The notes below the pieces were generated by a model. It saw only the letters and a list, made by a program, of their open reading frames with translations. It did not search any database and was not told where the DNA came from. Below are positions 27,076 through 35,925 of a DNA stretch of 64,000 nucleotides, piece after piece. The DNA is from an uncultured Paracoccaceae bacterium (GTDB taxonomy: Bacteria; Pseudomonadota; Alphaproteobacteria; Rhodobacterales; Rhodobacteraceae). The first letter of the stretch is position 1. The number at the start of each line of letters is the position of its first letter. The stretch spans positions 372,001-436,000 of the forward strand of contig CANMKB010000001.1 in NCBI GenBank assembly GCA_947498415.1, given 5' to 3'. The position numbers and the translations under genes are program-made.

Positions 27076-27735
27076 ATGCGGAAAAAATTAATGAGTACAG
27101 TAGCAGGATTGGTGATTCTCGCTTCTCCCGCAGTGGCTGAAATGGAAGTCAGCTTCTATCTTGGCACGCAATCTCTTCCGCATAGCCGTCTTCAAGGCGA
27201 CATCGCAGGAAGACCGGTTGACCACCTTATCACCTGGGAAGGTCGTTCATTTGATCCGCCCCCTTATTACGGTGCAAAAGCGGTTTTCTGGCGCGAAAGC
27301 GGATGGGGCTATGGTCTGGAATTCACGCATGCCAAAGCTTATGCATCTGACGCCGATCTTGTGACTTTGGACCTTGAAAGCCTAGAGTTTACAGATGGTC
27401 ACAACATTATCACAGCAAACGTGCATCGCCGTTGGGAAGACCAGTGGTGGAATGGTCGCCTCTCACCCTTTGTGACAGCGGGTGTTGGTGTGGCGTTGCC
27501 GCATGTTGATATCCAGGCTGGCCCATCCGATCCTCACACCTTTGGATACCAACTGACCGGCCCTGCAGTACGCTTGGGTGCGGGTGTTTCCATGGCGTTG
27601 ACGGAAAAAGTAAGCGCCTACACTGAATACCAGTTCACCTTCTCCGATAACAAAGTCGAACTCGAAGGTGGCGGAACATTAAATACAAATATTAAAACAA
27701 ATGCTCTGAACTTTGGTCTGAGCTACAGTTTCTAA
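27076..27735 (+). CDS. Outer-membrane beta-barrel protein, possibly lipid A oxidase-like
   Basis: A 219-aa secreted protein with a signal peptide (MRKKLMSTVAGLVILASPAVA), alternating-hydrophobicity strands and a final aromatic Phe, as in outer-membrane barrels. The start AEMEVSFYLGTQSLPHSR and the WEGRSFDPPPYYGAK block recall proteins annotated as LpxQ-type lipid A oxidase in rhizobia and Rhodobacteraceae, but I cannot verify that by comparison. It could equally be a general OmpW/OmpA-like porin-fold protein. It is divergent from petA and followed by a strong terminator, so it is likely monocistronic. Confidence 0.65.
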   Translation: MRKKLMSTVAGLVILASPAVAEMEVSFYLGTQSLPHSRLQGDIAGRPVDHLITWEGRSFDPPPYYGAKAVFWRESGWGYGLEFTHAKAYASDADLVTLDLESLEFTDGHNIITANVHRRWEDQWWNGRLSPFVTAGVGVALPHVDIQAGPSDPHTFGYQLTGPAVRLGAGVSMALTEKVSAYTEYQFTFSDNKVELEGGGTLNTNIKTNALNFGLSYSF

Positions 27736-27741
27736 AAGATG

Positions 27742-27772
27742 AAGCCCCCAAAGGTTTTCGGGGGCTTTTTTC
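27742..27772 (+). terminator. Rho-independent terminator of the outer-membrane barrel gene
   Basis: AAGCCCCC and GGGGGCTT arms with a 10-nt loop, followed by a T-rich tract (TTTTTT). It begins 6 bp past the stop codon. A textbook intrinsic terminator. Confidence 0.9.
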
Positions 27773-27787
27773 TACTTTTTGCGGCTC

Positions 27788-28390
27788 TCAGTGGTCTTTT
27801 GGAATCGTGGCTTTCATTGATTCTCGTTCTGAAAACGCGGAAAACCAGTTCTCAAGCTCAACTCCTCCAGCGCGCCAGTTTCGACCATCGTGGCGAAAGT
27901 CTAGATATCCTAGTGCACAACCAACCGCGATGTGACCCATGGTAATTGGTCCTTGCAGATGGCTCATCCACATTGAGTTCAGCGCCTGTACCGAATTCGC
28001 AATCTTCTTCCACTGCGCATCTAACCAGTCAGCGTTCGGTTCTTGGCGGAAACGTTTTTCATAGGTCATGATGACCGCCGCATCCAAAATGCCATCTGCC
28101 AAAGCTTCGAGTGCCAGCACATCCCATAAGTCTGCATCTGAATACATGCCCCCACCAGATCGCGCATCTAGGTAACGGCAAATCACACGGCTATCGAACA
28201 AGGTCGGGCCATCGTTTCGAACCAGCGCAGGTATCTTCCCAACAGGATTCGCGGCTTGCACAGTTGGGTCCGTTTCCATGGGCGTTGTCTTGACCTTTAC
28301 AACCTCAACATCCTCAAGTTGTCCAGTCTCCATCAATAGCACCTTTACCTTGCGCCCAAAGGGTGACGGATCAGCTGTCAAAAGTTTCAT
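27788..28390 (-). CDS. Glutathione S-transferase family protein (YibF-like)
   Basis: A 200-aa cytosolic protein with a thioredoxin-like N-terminal domain (MKLLTADPSPFGRKVKVLL) and an all-helical C-terminal domain. The NPVGKIPAL segment supplies the conserved cis-Pro, and FDSRVICRYLD supplies the glutathione gamma-Glu binding Asp-Ser equivalent. The active-site position reads SPFGRKV with Ser rather than Cys. The substrate is not known. It faces the riboswitch region on the opposite strand and appears monocistronic. Confidence 0.88.
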   Translation of the reverse strand: MKLLTADPSPFGRKVKVLLMETGQLEDVEVVKVKTTPMETDPTVQAANPVGKIPALVRNDGPTLFDSRVICRYLDARSGGGMYSDADLWDVLALEALADGILDAAVIMTYEKRFRQEPNADWLDAQWKKIANSVQALNSMWMSHLQGPITMGHIAVGCALGYLDFRHDGRNWRAGGVELENWFSAFSERESMKATIPKDH

Positions 28391-28468
28391 TACGTAATCC
28401 CGACGTTTCAGTCCTGTATGTTGTCGCTTTGCATGTTGCAGCTTGCCACCGAACTTGGCAAGTTGTGC

Positions 28469-28610
28469 GCGTTCTCAGGGCGGGGTGAAATTCCCCACCG
28501 GCGGTAAGTGGCATGTCCACAAGCCCGCGAGCGGCCCAATCAAACGGGTGTCAGCAGATCTGGTGAGATGCCAGAGCCGACGGTTAAAGTCCGGATGGAA
28601 GAGAACGACG
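28469..28610 (+). promoter_or_regulatory. FMN riboswitch (RFN element)
   Basis: The hallmark RFN blocks appear in order: CAGGGCGGGGTGAAATTCCC, CACCGGCGGTAAG, AGCCCGCGAGCGG, GTCAGCAGATCTGGTGAGA, then GCCAGAGCCGACGGTTAAAG and GTCCGGATGGAAGAGA closing the P1 helix. It lies 90 bp upstream of ribH on the same strand. A CGCCCGA...TCGGGGCG hairpin just after it (about 28619-28640) may be part of the expression platform. FMN would lower ribH expression. Confidence 0.95.
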
Positions 28611-28698
28611 CAAATTCTACGCCCGATTTTTGTCGGGGCGAGGTTTGTGATCGTGATCGCCTTGGGTGACGTGTCTGTTACTGAAAGGAGTTCATACG

Positions 28699-29139
28699 AT
28701 GGCACACACCCGGTTTGCTTTTATAAAAGCACAATGGCACGCGGATATTGTTGATAAAGCCCTCGAGGGGTTTTGCGAACTGATCCCAGAGGAAAACATC
28801 GACGTCTTTGACGTACCCGGCGCATTCGAGATGCCCCTATTGGCAAAGCAACTGGCCGCAACAGGGCAATATGGCGCTGTCGCATGTGCCGCATTTGTTG
28901 TGGATGGTGGCATTTATCGTCATGATTTCGTGGCCCAAGCTGTCGTCGACGGGCTGATGCGCGCCGGAATGGACACCGGAGTTCCAGTTTTGTCTATCTC
29001 GCTGACGCCACACCAATATCAAGAGACCGAGCATCACAATGCAATCTACAGAGCGCATTTTGTTGACAAAGGCCGAGAAGCTGCACGCGCCGCACTAGGT
29101 GTTTTGAACACGCGTGCCTCGCTTGTTTCAGCAGCTTAG
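28699..29139 (+). CDS. ribH: 6,7-dimethyl-8-ribityllumazine synthase, RibH2-like
   Basis: Penultimate enzyme of riboflavin synthesis. A 146-aa protein of the type II (RibH2) branch known from Rhizobiales and Brucella: FAFIKAQWHADIVDKALEGF, then FDVPGAFEMPLLAKQLA (substrate loop), AAFVVDGGIYRHDFVAQAV with the catalytic His (RHDF), and TPHQYQETEHHN. The ATG at 28699 has AAAGGAG 8 bp upstream. An FMN riboswitch precedes it and no other rib gene is close, so this is a stand-alone, FMN-controlled lumazine synthase, as in other alphaproteobacteria that keep a second ribH with the main rib operon elsewhere. Confidence 0.93.
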   Translation: MAHTRFAFIKAQWHADIVDKALEGFCELIPEENIDVFDVPGAFEMPLLAKQLAATGQYGAVACAAFVVDGGIYRHDFVAQAVVDGLMRAGMDTGVPVLSISLTPHQYQETEHHNAIYRAHFVDKGREAARAALGVLNTRASLVSAA

Positions 29140-29148
29140 AAACTCCCG

Positions 29149-29775
29149 CTAGGGTAAGAATAAGGTGGGCGTATCGCCCGCCTTCCACACTGGATACTTC
29201 GGCATAATCTGCTGAAAGCGATCCGATTCCAAAAAGGCATCGAGCCATTCAGAAAGGTTTGGCCAATCTTCTGCATCAAATCGGGCTTTGTCGATAAAGG
29301 CGAACTGCCGCACAAACGGAAGAATCGCCATATCCGCAAGACTGGGTGTATCTTTGAACAAATAGCGTTTCGTCAGACTCTGATCCAATTGATGCAAAAA
29401 CTGATGCGCCTGCGCTCGTTCTTGCTCAGAATCAACGTCCGGATAACGCGACGCATATTTCGTGTGATCGAGCGATTTCTTAAAGGGGCCATCTGCCTCT
29501 TTGATCAGATCATGCGCCCCATCGGGCATATCCAACCACAGTTCCGGATCAGATTGGCCCAGCGCCCATTTCATCACATCAAGAGATTCATCCACAACGG
29601 AATCGCCAACTTTCAGACAAGGCACAGTGGCACTTGGGCTGGTTTCCAAGAATTCAGGGGCTTTGTCACGCAGCAGAATTTCTCGCAGTTCGACCTGAAC
29701 GCCTGACGATGCAATCGCGAGGCGCGCGCGCATCGCATAGGGGCAACGTCGGAAACTGTATAAAATCGGCATCAT
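29149..29775 (-). CDS. Glutathione S-transferase family protein (with CPYA motif)
   Basis: A 208-aa protein. The thioredoxin-like N-terminal domain carries the glutaredoxin-type active site CPYAMRAR, then LETSPSATVPCLK with the cis-Pro and VVDESLDVMKWAL for glutathione binding. A helical C-terminal domain follows (about 90-205, with LADMAILPFVRQFAFID). The Cys at the active site suggests omega-like thioltransferase chemistry rather than conjugation. It overlaps mtaB by 4 bp, so it is the third gene of the dapF-mtaB-GST operon. Its tie to those two genes is not obvious. Confidence 0.88.
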   Translation of the reverse strand: MMPILYSFRRCPYAMRARLAIASSGVQVELREILLRDKAPEFLETSPSATVPCLKVGDSVVDESLDVMKWALGQSDPELWLDMPDGAHDLIKEADGPFKKSLDHTKYASRYPDVDSEQERAQAHQFLHQLDQSLTKRYLFKDTPSLADMAILPFVRQFAFIDKARFDAEDWPNLSEWLDAFLESDRFQQIMPKYPVWKAGDTPTLFLP

Positions 29776-31043
29776 GCGACCAGCTGAACTCCGTCTATCC
29801 CTTGAATCTGCGCACTCACAATCGAGCCTTCCACTTGTGCTTCTGTGAATCGCACTTCTGTAAACTGTTCAGTTCGGCCCATATGCGGGTTTTCCAAAAG
29901 AATATGGTGCAGCTTGCCAACCTGCGCCCCCAAATGCGTGGCCACCTGAGCATCGCCAGCTGCACGCAATCGTGCAGCCCGGTCTTTGATCACATTGCCA
30001 TTTACCTGACTTGGGATTTTGGCCGCTGGTGTGCCTTCTCTTTTCGAATAGGGGAAGACATGCAACCACGTCAGATCGCAATCTTTCACAAGCTTTAACG
30101 AATTCTCAAAATGCGCATCTGTCTCGGTGGGGAATCCCGCGATGATATCGGCCCCAAAGGTCATGTCAGGACGCAGTTTTTTTGCATCTTCGCAAAAGCG
30201 AATGGCGTCATCCCGCAAATGGCGGCGCGCCATGCGCTTTAAAATCAGGTCATCACCATGCTGCAACGAGAGATGAAGATGCGGCATCAAACGTGGTTCT
30301 GTTGCGATCGCTTGCATCAGATTTTCATCCACTTCGATGGAATCAATCGAACTGATCCGCAAGCGCCGTAGATCTGGAATCAGTTTGAGAATGCGCATGA
30401 CCAAATCGCCAAGCTTTGGGTGCGCCGGCAAATCCGCTCCCCAGCTTGTCAGATCAACACCCGTCAAGACCACTTCGTTGAACCCTTTATCAACAAGCCG
30501 TTTGATCTGGTCGACAACAACACCCGCCGGAACAGACCGAGAATTGCCACGACCATATGGAATTATACAAAACGTGCAGCGATGGTCACACCCGTTTTGA
30601 ACCTGCACATAGGCGCGCGACCGGGTGCCAAAACCGTCAATCAAATGGCCCGCAGTTTCGGTGACCGACATAATATCGTCGACCTGCACCTTTTCCGTTT
30701 CACCGATAAAGGGGCTTTGCAATGCGCTGGCCATGTTTTGCCAAGTATTGGCCTGCATCTTTTCAGTATTGCCAATGACCCGATCAACTTCGGCCATCTC
30801 AGCAAAGGTTTCAGGTTCTGTCTGCGCAGCGCAGCCCGTCACGATGATCGTCGATTCCGGATTTTCGCGCCGAAGCTTACGAATTTCCTGCCGCGCCTTA
30901 CGTACGGCCTCTGCAGTCACAGCACAGGTATTCACAACAACTGCATTTGAAAGGCCAGCTTCTTGGCTTAGCTCTTTCATGGCTTCGGTTTCATACGCGT
31001 TTAAACGGCATCCGAGCGTTGTGAATTTGGGCGGCTGGGTCAC
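29772..31043 (-). CDS. mtaB: tRNA t6A37 methylthiotransferase MtaB
   Basis: Radical-SAM methylthiotransferase that makes ms2t6A at position 37 of ANN-decoding tRNAs. The N-terminal UPF0004 domain ([27 protein letters not shown]) supplies three Cys for the auxiliary cluster. The radical-SAM motif [17 protein letters not shown] carries CxxxCxxC, and a C-terminal TRAM-like domain ends the protein. At 423 aa, GCRLN rather than GCQMN favours MtaB over MiaB. It is coupled by 4-bp overlaps to dapF upstream and the GST gene downstream. Confidence 0.94.
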   Translation of the reverse strand: MTQPPKFTTLGCRLNAYETEAMKELSQEAGLSNAVVVNTCAVTAEAVRKARQEIRKLRRENPESTIIVTGCAAQTEPETFAEMAEVDRVIGNTEKMQANTWQNMASALQSPFIGETEKVQVDDIMSVTETAGHLIDGFGTRSRAYVQVQNGCDHRCTFCIIPYGRGNSRSVPAGVVVDQIKRLVDKGFNEVVLTGVDLTSWGADLPAHPKLGDLVMRILKLIPDLRRLRISSIDSIEVDENLMQAIATEPRLMPHLHLSLQHGDDLILKRMARRHLRDDAIRFCEDAKKLRPDMTFGADIIAGFPTETDAHFENSLKLVKDCDLTWLHVFPYSKREGTPAAKIPSQVNGNVIKDRAARLRAAGDAQVATHLGAQVGKLHHILLENPHMGRTEQFTEVRFTEAQVEGSIVSAQIQGIDGVQLVA

Positions 31044-31870
31044 TTGGTAGACTCCAAAAATTGCACCGAAAATTCACCTTTGAACACAAGCATCGTTGCG
31101 CCCGTCATCCAAACGCCATCTTCGGCCCAATTGATGTGCAGAGTACCACCATCCAGATCAATACGCACTTTACGCCCTGTCAAACCACGACGCGCTGCCG
31201 CAACGGCTGTTGCGCACGAAGAAGACCCGGAGGCCAACGTGGTGCCAACACCCCGTTCCCAGACACGCATCCTAAGATGATCCGGCCCAACCAAAGCGGC
31301 AAACTGCACATTCGTCCGCTCTGGAAAAAGCGGATCATGTTCATACAGTGCACCCAGAGATTCGAGATCGACAGCCTCGGCGTCGTCAACAAAGAACGTG
31401 CAATGCGGATTGCCCATTCCCGTCGCGGTCGGAGCGCCATCAATCGGCAATTCAAGCGTATCTACGTCACGGGCCAAGGGGATGTCCTGCCAGTCAAGCT
31501 GGGGGTGTCCCATGTTCACAGACACCAAACCATTCCCGGCCTCACGGGCGTGTAGCACACCCCGCTCTGTGGTGAGAGTCAGCTCGGCCTGACCGGACTC
31601 ATCAAACAGTTTCCTTGCAATACAACGCGTTGCGTTACCGCAGGCCGCCGAAGTGGACCCGTCGCTATTGTAAAACACAAGATGGGCGTCATGCGTGCCC
31701 TTTGAGATCACGGCCAACTGATCAAACCCGACGCCTTGATGCCGATCGGCAATCGCCGCGATCAAAGCAGCGGACAACCCATCCGGGCGATCACGGGCGT
31801 CAATGACCACAAAATCATTGCCCAAACCGTGCATTTTCTCGAATTGTATCGTTTGCGTAATCTCAGTCAT
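31040..31870 (-). CDS. dapF: Diaminopimelate epimerase
   Basis: Interconverts LL- and meso-DAP for lysine and peptidoglycan. The two catalytic cysteines lie in [12 protein letters not shown] and [13 protein letters not shown]. The N-terminus reads [17 protein letters not shown], and [12 protein letters not shown] is also conserved. Length of 276 aa is normal. First gene of dapF-mtaB-GST; the short gap to the divergent tRNA-Lys gene holds both promoters. Confidence 0.96.
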   Translation of the reverse strand: MTEITQTIQFEKMHGLGNDFVVIDARDRPDGLSAALIAAIADRHQGVGFDQLAVISKGTHDAHLVFYNSDGSTSAACGNATRCIARKLFDESGQAELTLTTERGVLHAREAGNGLVSVNMGHPQLDWQDIPLARDVDTLELPIDGAPTATGMGNPHCTFFVDDAEAVDLESLGALYEHDPLFPERTNVQFAALVGPDHLRMRVWERGVGTTLASGSSSCATAVAAARRGLTGRKVRIDLDGGTLHINWAEDGVWMTGATMLVFKGEFSVQFLESTK

Positions 31871-31936
31871 AAGGGCGGATATAACCCTGCTTTCAGACTT
31901 ATTCTAGTCGTGTACAATTTTTGTGAGTTTTTTGGG

Positions 31937-31965
31937 TTGACCGCCCCTACTGTTACTCTTAGAAG
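31937..31965 (+). promoter_or_regulatory. Candidate promoter of tRNA-Lys
   Basis: TTGACC, a 17-bp spacer, then TAGAAG, placing a start near 31972, about 14 bp before the mature tRNA. The -35 is close to consensus, and the -10 is weaker. Assigned on spacing alone. Confidence 0.45.
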
Positions 31966-31985
31966 CCCCCCACGCACAGCGAAGT

Positions 31986-32061
31986 GGGCCGTTAGCTCAG
32001 TTGGTAGAGCAACTGACTTTTAATCAGTAGGTCGAAGGTTCGAACCCTTCACGGCTCACCA
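31986..32061 (+). tRNA. tRNA-Lys (anticodon TTT)
   Basis: A 76-nt cloverleaf. The acceptor stem GGGCCGT pairs with ACGGCTC. The D-arm is GCTCAGTTGGTAGAGC. The anticodon arm ACTGA-CTTTTAA-TCAGT has TTT in the loop. The T-arm is GAAGG-TTCGAAC-CCTTC, with discriminator A and a genomically encoded CCA. Confidence 0.97.
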
Positions 32062-32071
32062 CTTCGCAAAA

Positions 32072-32104
32072 GGGCTTAGGCAGAAATGCCTGAGCCTTTT
32101 TTAT
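32072..32104. terminator. Terminator downstream of tRNA-Lys
   Basis: GGGCTTAGGCA and TGCCTGAGCC arms with loop GAAA, followed by T6 on the plus strand. On the minus strand the reverse stem is followed by CCTTTTG and could also end the convergent glycosyltransferase gene. Confidence 0.85.
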
Positions 32105-32111
32105 TTTCAAG

Positions 32112-33071
32112 TTATAGGCGTTTTAACAGCGCGGATAGCATGACAAGCAGCGTTTCCAATCTATCTTGACGAAACAGCTTTGCCTTGATGAGGAATTGGG
32201 CGCGCTTCAATCCCTTTGGTGTTGCCAACACATGTACGACAGTTTCAAGGTTGGACTGTGTGAGGTGGATATTAGCCTTTGTAAGGGATCTTAAATTCCC
32301 ACCGACCCACTCACCATAAGTTCCATCAAACACCGCCTGAAGCCTCCGAAAATAGGCACGTAGCCCGAATCGTGCTCCAATGGCGTTCTGACCATGTTGT
32401 CTGTAAGAAAGAACCACTTCCTCATCGACTATAACCTCGCCGCCAACGCCGCTAACCAGCTGGTAGAGCCACCAATCGTGAAATGCGACACCGTCGCAAA
32501 TTCCAGCTTGGCGCACCAAGTTTAGCCCGGCTGGTGTTAGCACAGCGCTATGCCCCGTAATTACATTTTGAACCAGCGCATTTTCGAAACTCGCAGGATG
32601 TTGCGGATGGGAAGACTGGGCGAGAACGTTCAACGTGGCATCGGTATAGCTACGCTGCGCACCGTACAGACCAATCGCACCATCCCGCAGCAGGGAAAGG
32701 TGCTGAACAGCGCGCTCCAACTTATGTGGATGCCAGACATCGTCTTGGTCAGATAGGGCCACATAGGCCGTGGGCAGGTTTGGGTTGCACAGCAAAGACA
32801 GGAAATTGGTTGCGGCCCCACGCTCTGGCCCTGACACAATCTTAAGGTCATGCGCCCCAAGCCAACGTTTCTTCCAACGTTCTAGGATTTCTAGCGTGTT
32901 GTCCGTTGATCCGTCATCGCTGATCCACAATGACCAATTTTTATGGTGCTGATGCTCAAAGGATTCCAACTGCTCGTCCAGGTATGCCCCACCATTCAAG
33001 GTACACATCGCAATCACAACATGTGGGCTGGCCACTGTTGATCGAGCAAAGCAATGCGTTTCGGAATTCAT
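32112..33071 (-). CDS. Family 2 glycosyltransferase
   Basis: A GT-A glycosyltransferase of 319 aa: VVIAMCTLNGGAYLDEQLES at the N-terminus, SDDGSTDNTLEIL, and the metal site SDQDDVWHPHKLE. The C-terminal part is helical. It resembles rhamnosyl or galactosyl transferases of surface polysaccharide loci. The ATG at 33071 (MNSETHCFARST) is chosen because the upstream extension to 33317 overlaps the divergent exoprotein start and lacks GT2 sequence. There is no signal or transmembrane helix. The acceptor is unknown; neighbouring exoproteins and a carbamoyltransferase cassette hint at surface glycan work. Confidence 0.85.
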   Translation of the reverse strand: MNSETHCFARSTVASPHVVIAMCTLNGGAYLDEQLESFEHQHHKNWSLWISDDGSTDNTLEILERWKKRWLGAHDLKIVSGPERGAATNFLSLLCNPNLPTAYVALSDQDDVWHPHKLERAVQHLSLLRDGAIGLYGAQRSYTDATLNVLAQSSHPQHPASFENALVQNVITGHSAVLTPAGLNLVRQAGICDGVAFHDWWLYQLVSGVGGEVIVDEEVVLSYRQHGQNAIGARFGLRAYFRRLQAVFDGTYGEWVGGNLRSLTKANIHLTQSNLETVVHVLATPKGLKRAQFLIKAKLFRQDRLETLLVMLSALLKRL

Positions 33072-33233
33072 TTTAGCAAGCCCAGCCAACCATCTCAAAG
33101 GAGCAACTGTGAAGAGAGCGTAATGCAAATTTACTGACAAATTGTAAGCAACCGCCAAATCCCTGCCCAAGTTTCTCCAACACACCACCCATTGGGAAAA
33201 CTTAATTAGCCCTACGCAAGAAACGGGTGAGCT

Positions 33234-35867
33234 ATGGCGCGGTTTGATACTCTGGGCACTTTTTTGGCAGACCTTGGTGGGTCGACGGAAACGATAAAAG
33301 ACATGCTTATGGTCCAATCAGATGCTGGGCCAAGGTTGTATGTGATTAGCTTTCCCAGCCAGACTCTGACGGTCTTTGATCCAAACGCTGGAATGCGTGT
33401 GATCGATACAGTTTCACTCACGCTGCCAAGTGGATTGAATACAAACCTCCATATGCAATTCATGAACGATCAGCTCTTTGTGTTGGGCAATAGCGGCGTA
33501 GGGGCACAAACGTTTTCAGTGTCTTCGTCAGGAAGATTGGGCCCTGCGCAGAGTATCTTCGACGGCGCATCATCCCCACTCGCAATCGAACAACTATCGC
33601 TCGGTAGCCAACCAACGTTCATCACCACCAGCGCCAACAGCAATGTGCTTCAAAGTTGGCAGGGCGGCAGTGCTCCCTCGTTAACTGACAGTCTTTCCCT
33701 TGGCCCAACGGTGTCAGGGGCAGATTTTACGGCGGTCACACACGTCTCAAACGAGGGTGCAAACTTTGCAGTTGTGGCCGGTGCACAAAGCAACAGTTTA
33801 AGCGTCGTGCGGATTGAGGCAAATGGGTCGCTGGAGTTAACTGACCACCTCGAAGCCGGACACGACCTGTGGCTCAACACACCCTCTGCGCTCACAAGCG
33901 TCACGATTGACGGTCAGCCACATATCATTCTCGCAGCAGCTGGCAGCAGCTCTCTCCTTGTTGCTCGTGTGACCAGCTCAGGGAGCATTGAATTTGTGGA
34001 TCAGGTCAATGACAGTCTGCACACAAGATTTGGAAGCGTATCCGTTTTGGAAACCTTTGAACTCGACGGACATCACTTTGTGATTGCCGGTGGTGGGGAT
34101 GGAGGATTAACCCTCCTGCGCCTTATTCCAGAGATTGGCTTTGTGCATCAGCACAGTTTGATCGATGACGCGACCATGTCATTGCAAAATATATCTGCAA
34201 TAGCCGCAACCCTCTCAAACGGGCGCATTGAAATCAGCGTGGCTTCCGAAGAAAGCCAAAGCATCACAACACTGCGCATCAATCCAGGAACGCTGGGTGA
34301 CGTCACTGTAGGGAACGCTGGCCGCAATAACCTTAGTGGAACCGACGGTCATGATGTTCTTGTTGGTGGCGCTGGAAACGATACGCTTGATGGACGTGAT
34401 GGCGAAGACATTCTTGTGGATGGCACAGGAGTCGACCAGCTTCGCGGGGGCGCGGGCGCTGATGTTTTTGTTTTCACCGCAGATCAGCAAAGTGATCGCA
34501 TCGTCGATTTTGAACGAGGCATAGATCGCATTGATCTGTCTCAGTTGGGTAATATCTATTCAAAAGCCGCACTGGATTTTGAAAGGACGTCTGACGGAGT
34601 CATTATCCGTTGGCAGGATGAAACACTTGAGGTCTTGTCCTCTGATGGCGCTTCTCTGCGGGCCCGGGATTTTAACGATAGTGACCTTTTCGATTTAGAC
34701 CACGTGCAAAACTCGTTGACGCAAGCACCGATACAAGGCCTCAATCGCATCTATGGAACCCAAAGCGGCGACACTTTGAATGGTGCCGATGGTCAAGACT
34801 TGCTGCACGGCGAAGGCCCAGACCTCCTTGGGTTTGACAATATTCTTTCTCAGGTCTTTCGCCTGTATCGGGCCACGTTAGACAGAGACCCAGATGAGGG
34901 TGGGCATCTGAGTTGGGCTGCAACATTACGGTCTGGCAATGCGAATTTAGAAAGCGTGACATCTGGTTTTGTAAACAGCCGCGAGTTTCAATCCACCTAT
35001 GGCGCGGCTGACAACCAAGAGTTCGTCACCCTGCTTTACAACAATGTTCTAGATCGCACCCCAGACAACAGCGGCTTGTCGCATTGGGTCACTCAACTTG
35101 AATCTGGCGCGATGAACCGTGAACAGGTTGTGCTTGGCTTTTCAGAAAGTCGGGAACACAAGATGACCACTGAAATTGATGCGTTGTCTTACAATTGGGC
35201 CAATTACTGCGCTTCGTGGACAGACAATGTGTTTCGTCTCTATCAAGCTACTTTAGATCGGGCGCCAGATGAGGATGGGTTGGAATACTGGTCAAACCGC
35301 CTCGCAATGGGCACCGGATTTACAGATGTGGTCTGGGGCTTTGTAAACAGCCGCGAGTTTCAAAATACTTATGGCAACACAAGTAACCAAGACTTCGTCA
35401 CGCTACTGTATGAGAACGTTCTAGCACGGTCGCCAGATGCAGCTGGTCTGTCTGATTGGACGGGGCAACTGGAAAGCGGCGCCCTGACACGCGCCGAGGT
35501 GGTGCGCGGTTTTTCGGAAAGCCGAGAGTTCATCCAAAGAACGACCGATCCTCTTACCGCATATATTCGCAGCTTGGACGAAGATGATCGCCTGTCCGGG
35601 CGTGATGGAGACAACACATTCTTTGGTGGTCGCCTGTCAGATACATTTGTTTTCAGTGCACGAAGTGACAGCACCAACGTCGTGAAAGATTTGGAACCCT
35701 GGGATCACATAGAGTTGCAATTTTTCGACTTTGAAAATACCGCAGAGGTGATTTCAGCGCTTTCACAAGACGGGCAAAACGTTGTGCTGCAAGGCGGAAC
35801 AACCACAATAATGTTTGAGGGTGTGGCCACGGTCGATTTTGACCCTGACATGTTCATTCTTGTGTAG
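33234..35867 (+). CDS. RTX/DUF4214 type-I-secreted exoprotein with propeller-like N-terminus
   Basis: An 877-aa acidic, Gly/Asp-rich protein without signal peptide. Residues about 1-355 are beta-rich repeats resembling a lactonase-type propeller (for example SNSLSVVRIEANGSLELTDHL). RTX calcium-binding nonapeptides follow (about 365-412: GGAGNDTLDG and later GGAGADVFVF), then a serralysin-like segment. Two DUF4214 pairs (about 535-770) give four half-units with the core L-Y-x-x-x-L-x-R-x-P-D. A C-terminal block (about 785-877: DRLSGRDGDN...) is the likely type I secretion signal. The same modules end the convergent subtilase. Enzymatic function of the N-terminal part is unknown, and no T1SS transporter is in the window. 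Confidence 0.82.
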   Translation: MARFDTLGTFLADLGGSTETIKDMLMVQSDAGPRLYVISFPSQTLTVFDPNAGMRVIDTVSLTLPSGLNTNLHMQFMNDQLFVLGNSGVGAQTFSVSSSGRLGPAQSIFDGASSPLAIEQLSLGSQPTFITTSANSNVLQSWQGGSAPSLTDSLSLGPTVSGADFTAVTHVSNEGANFAVVAGAQSNSLSVVRIEANGSLELTDHLEAGHDLWLNTPSALTSVTIDGQPHIILAAAGSSSLLVARVTSSGSIEFVDQVNDSLHTRFGSVSVLETFELDGHHFVIAGGGDGGLTLLRLIPEIGFVHQHSLIDDATMSLQNISAIAATLSNGRIEISVASEESQSITTLRINPGTLGDVTVGNAGRNNLSGTDGHDVLVGGAGNDTLDGRDGEDILVDGTGVDQLRGGAGADVFVFTADQQSDRIVDFERGIDRIDLSQLGNIYSKAALDFERTSDGVIIRWQDETLEVLSSDGASLRARDFNDSDLFDLDHVQNSLTQAPIQGLNRIYGTQSGDTLNGADGQDLLHGEGPDLLGFDNILSQVFRLYRATLDRDPDEGGHLSWAATLRSGNANLESVTSGFVNSREFQSTYGAADNQEFVTLLYNNVLDRTPDNSGLSHWVTQLESGAMNREQVVLGFSESREHKMTTEIDALSYNWANYCASWTDNVFRLYQATLDRAPDEDGLEYWSNRLAMGTGFTDVVWGFVNSREFQNTYGNTSNQDFVTLLYENVLARSPDAAGLSDWTGQLESGALTRAEVVRGFSESREFIQRTTDPLTAYIRSLDEDDRLSGRDGDNTFFGGRLSDTFVFSARSDSTNVVKDLEPWDHIELQFFDFENTAEVISALSQDGQNVVLQGGTTTIMFEGVATVDFDPDMFILV
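34968..34991 (+). repeat. 24-bp exact direct repeat inside the DUF4214 region
   Basis: The 24 bases here, starting TTTGTAAACAGCCGCGAGTT and encoding most of F-V-N-S-R-E-F-Q, recur exactly at 35340-35363. The copies are 372 bp (124 codons) apart, the period of the DUF4214 pair, which marks a recent internal duplication or gene conversion. Confidence 0.8.
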
Positions 35868-35925
35868 ATTCATAGCCATCTGAACACGTTTGTATTCGGT
35901 TTACTGTCATCCATCCGGTCTGAGG

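Noticed and set aside
32112..33317. An N-terminally extended glycosyltransferase of 401 aa
   Set aside because: The extra 82 residues overlap the start of the divergent exoprotein and lack GT2 character; the start at 33071 fits better.
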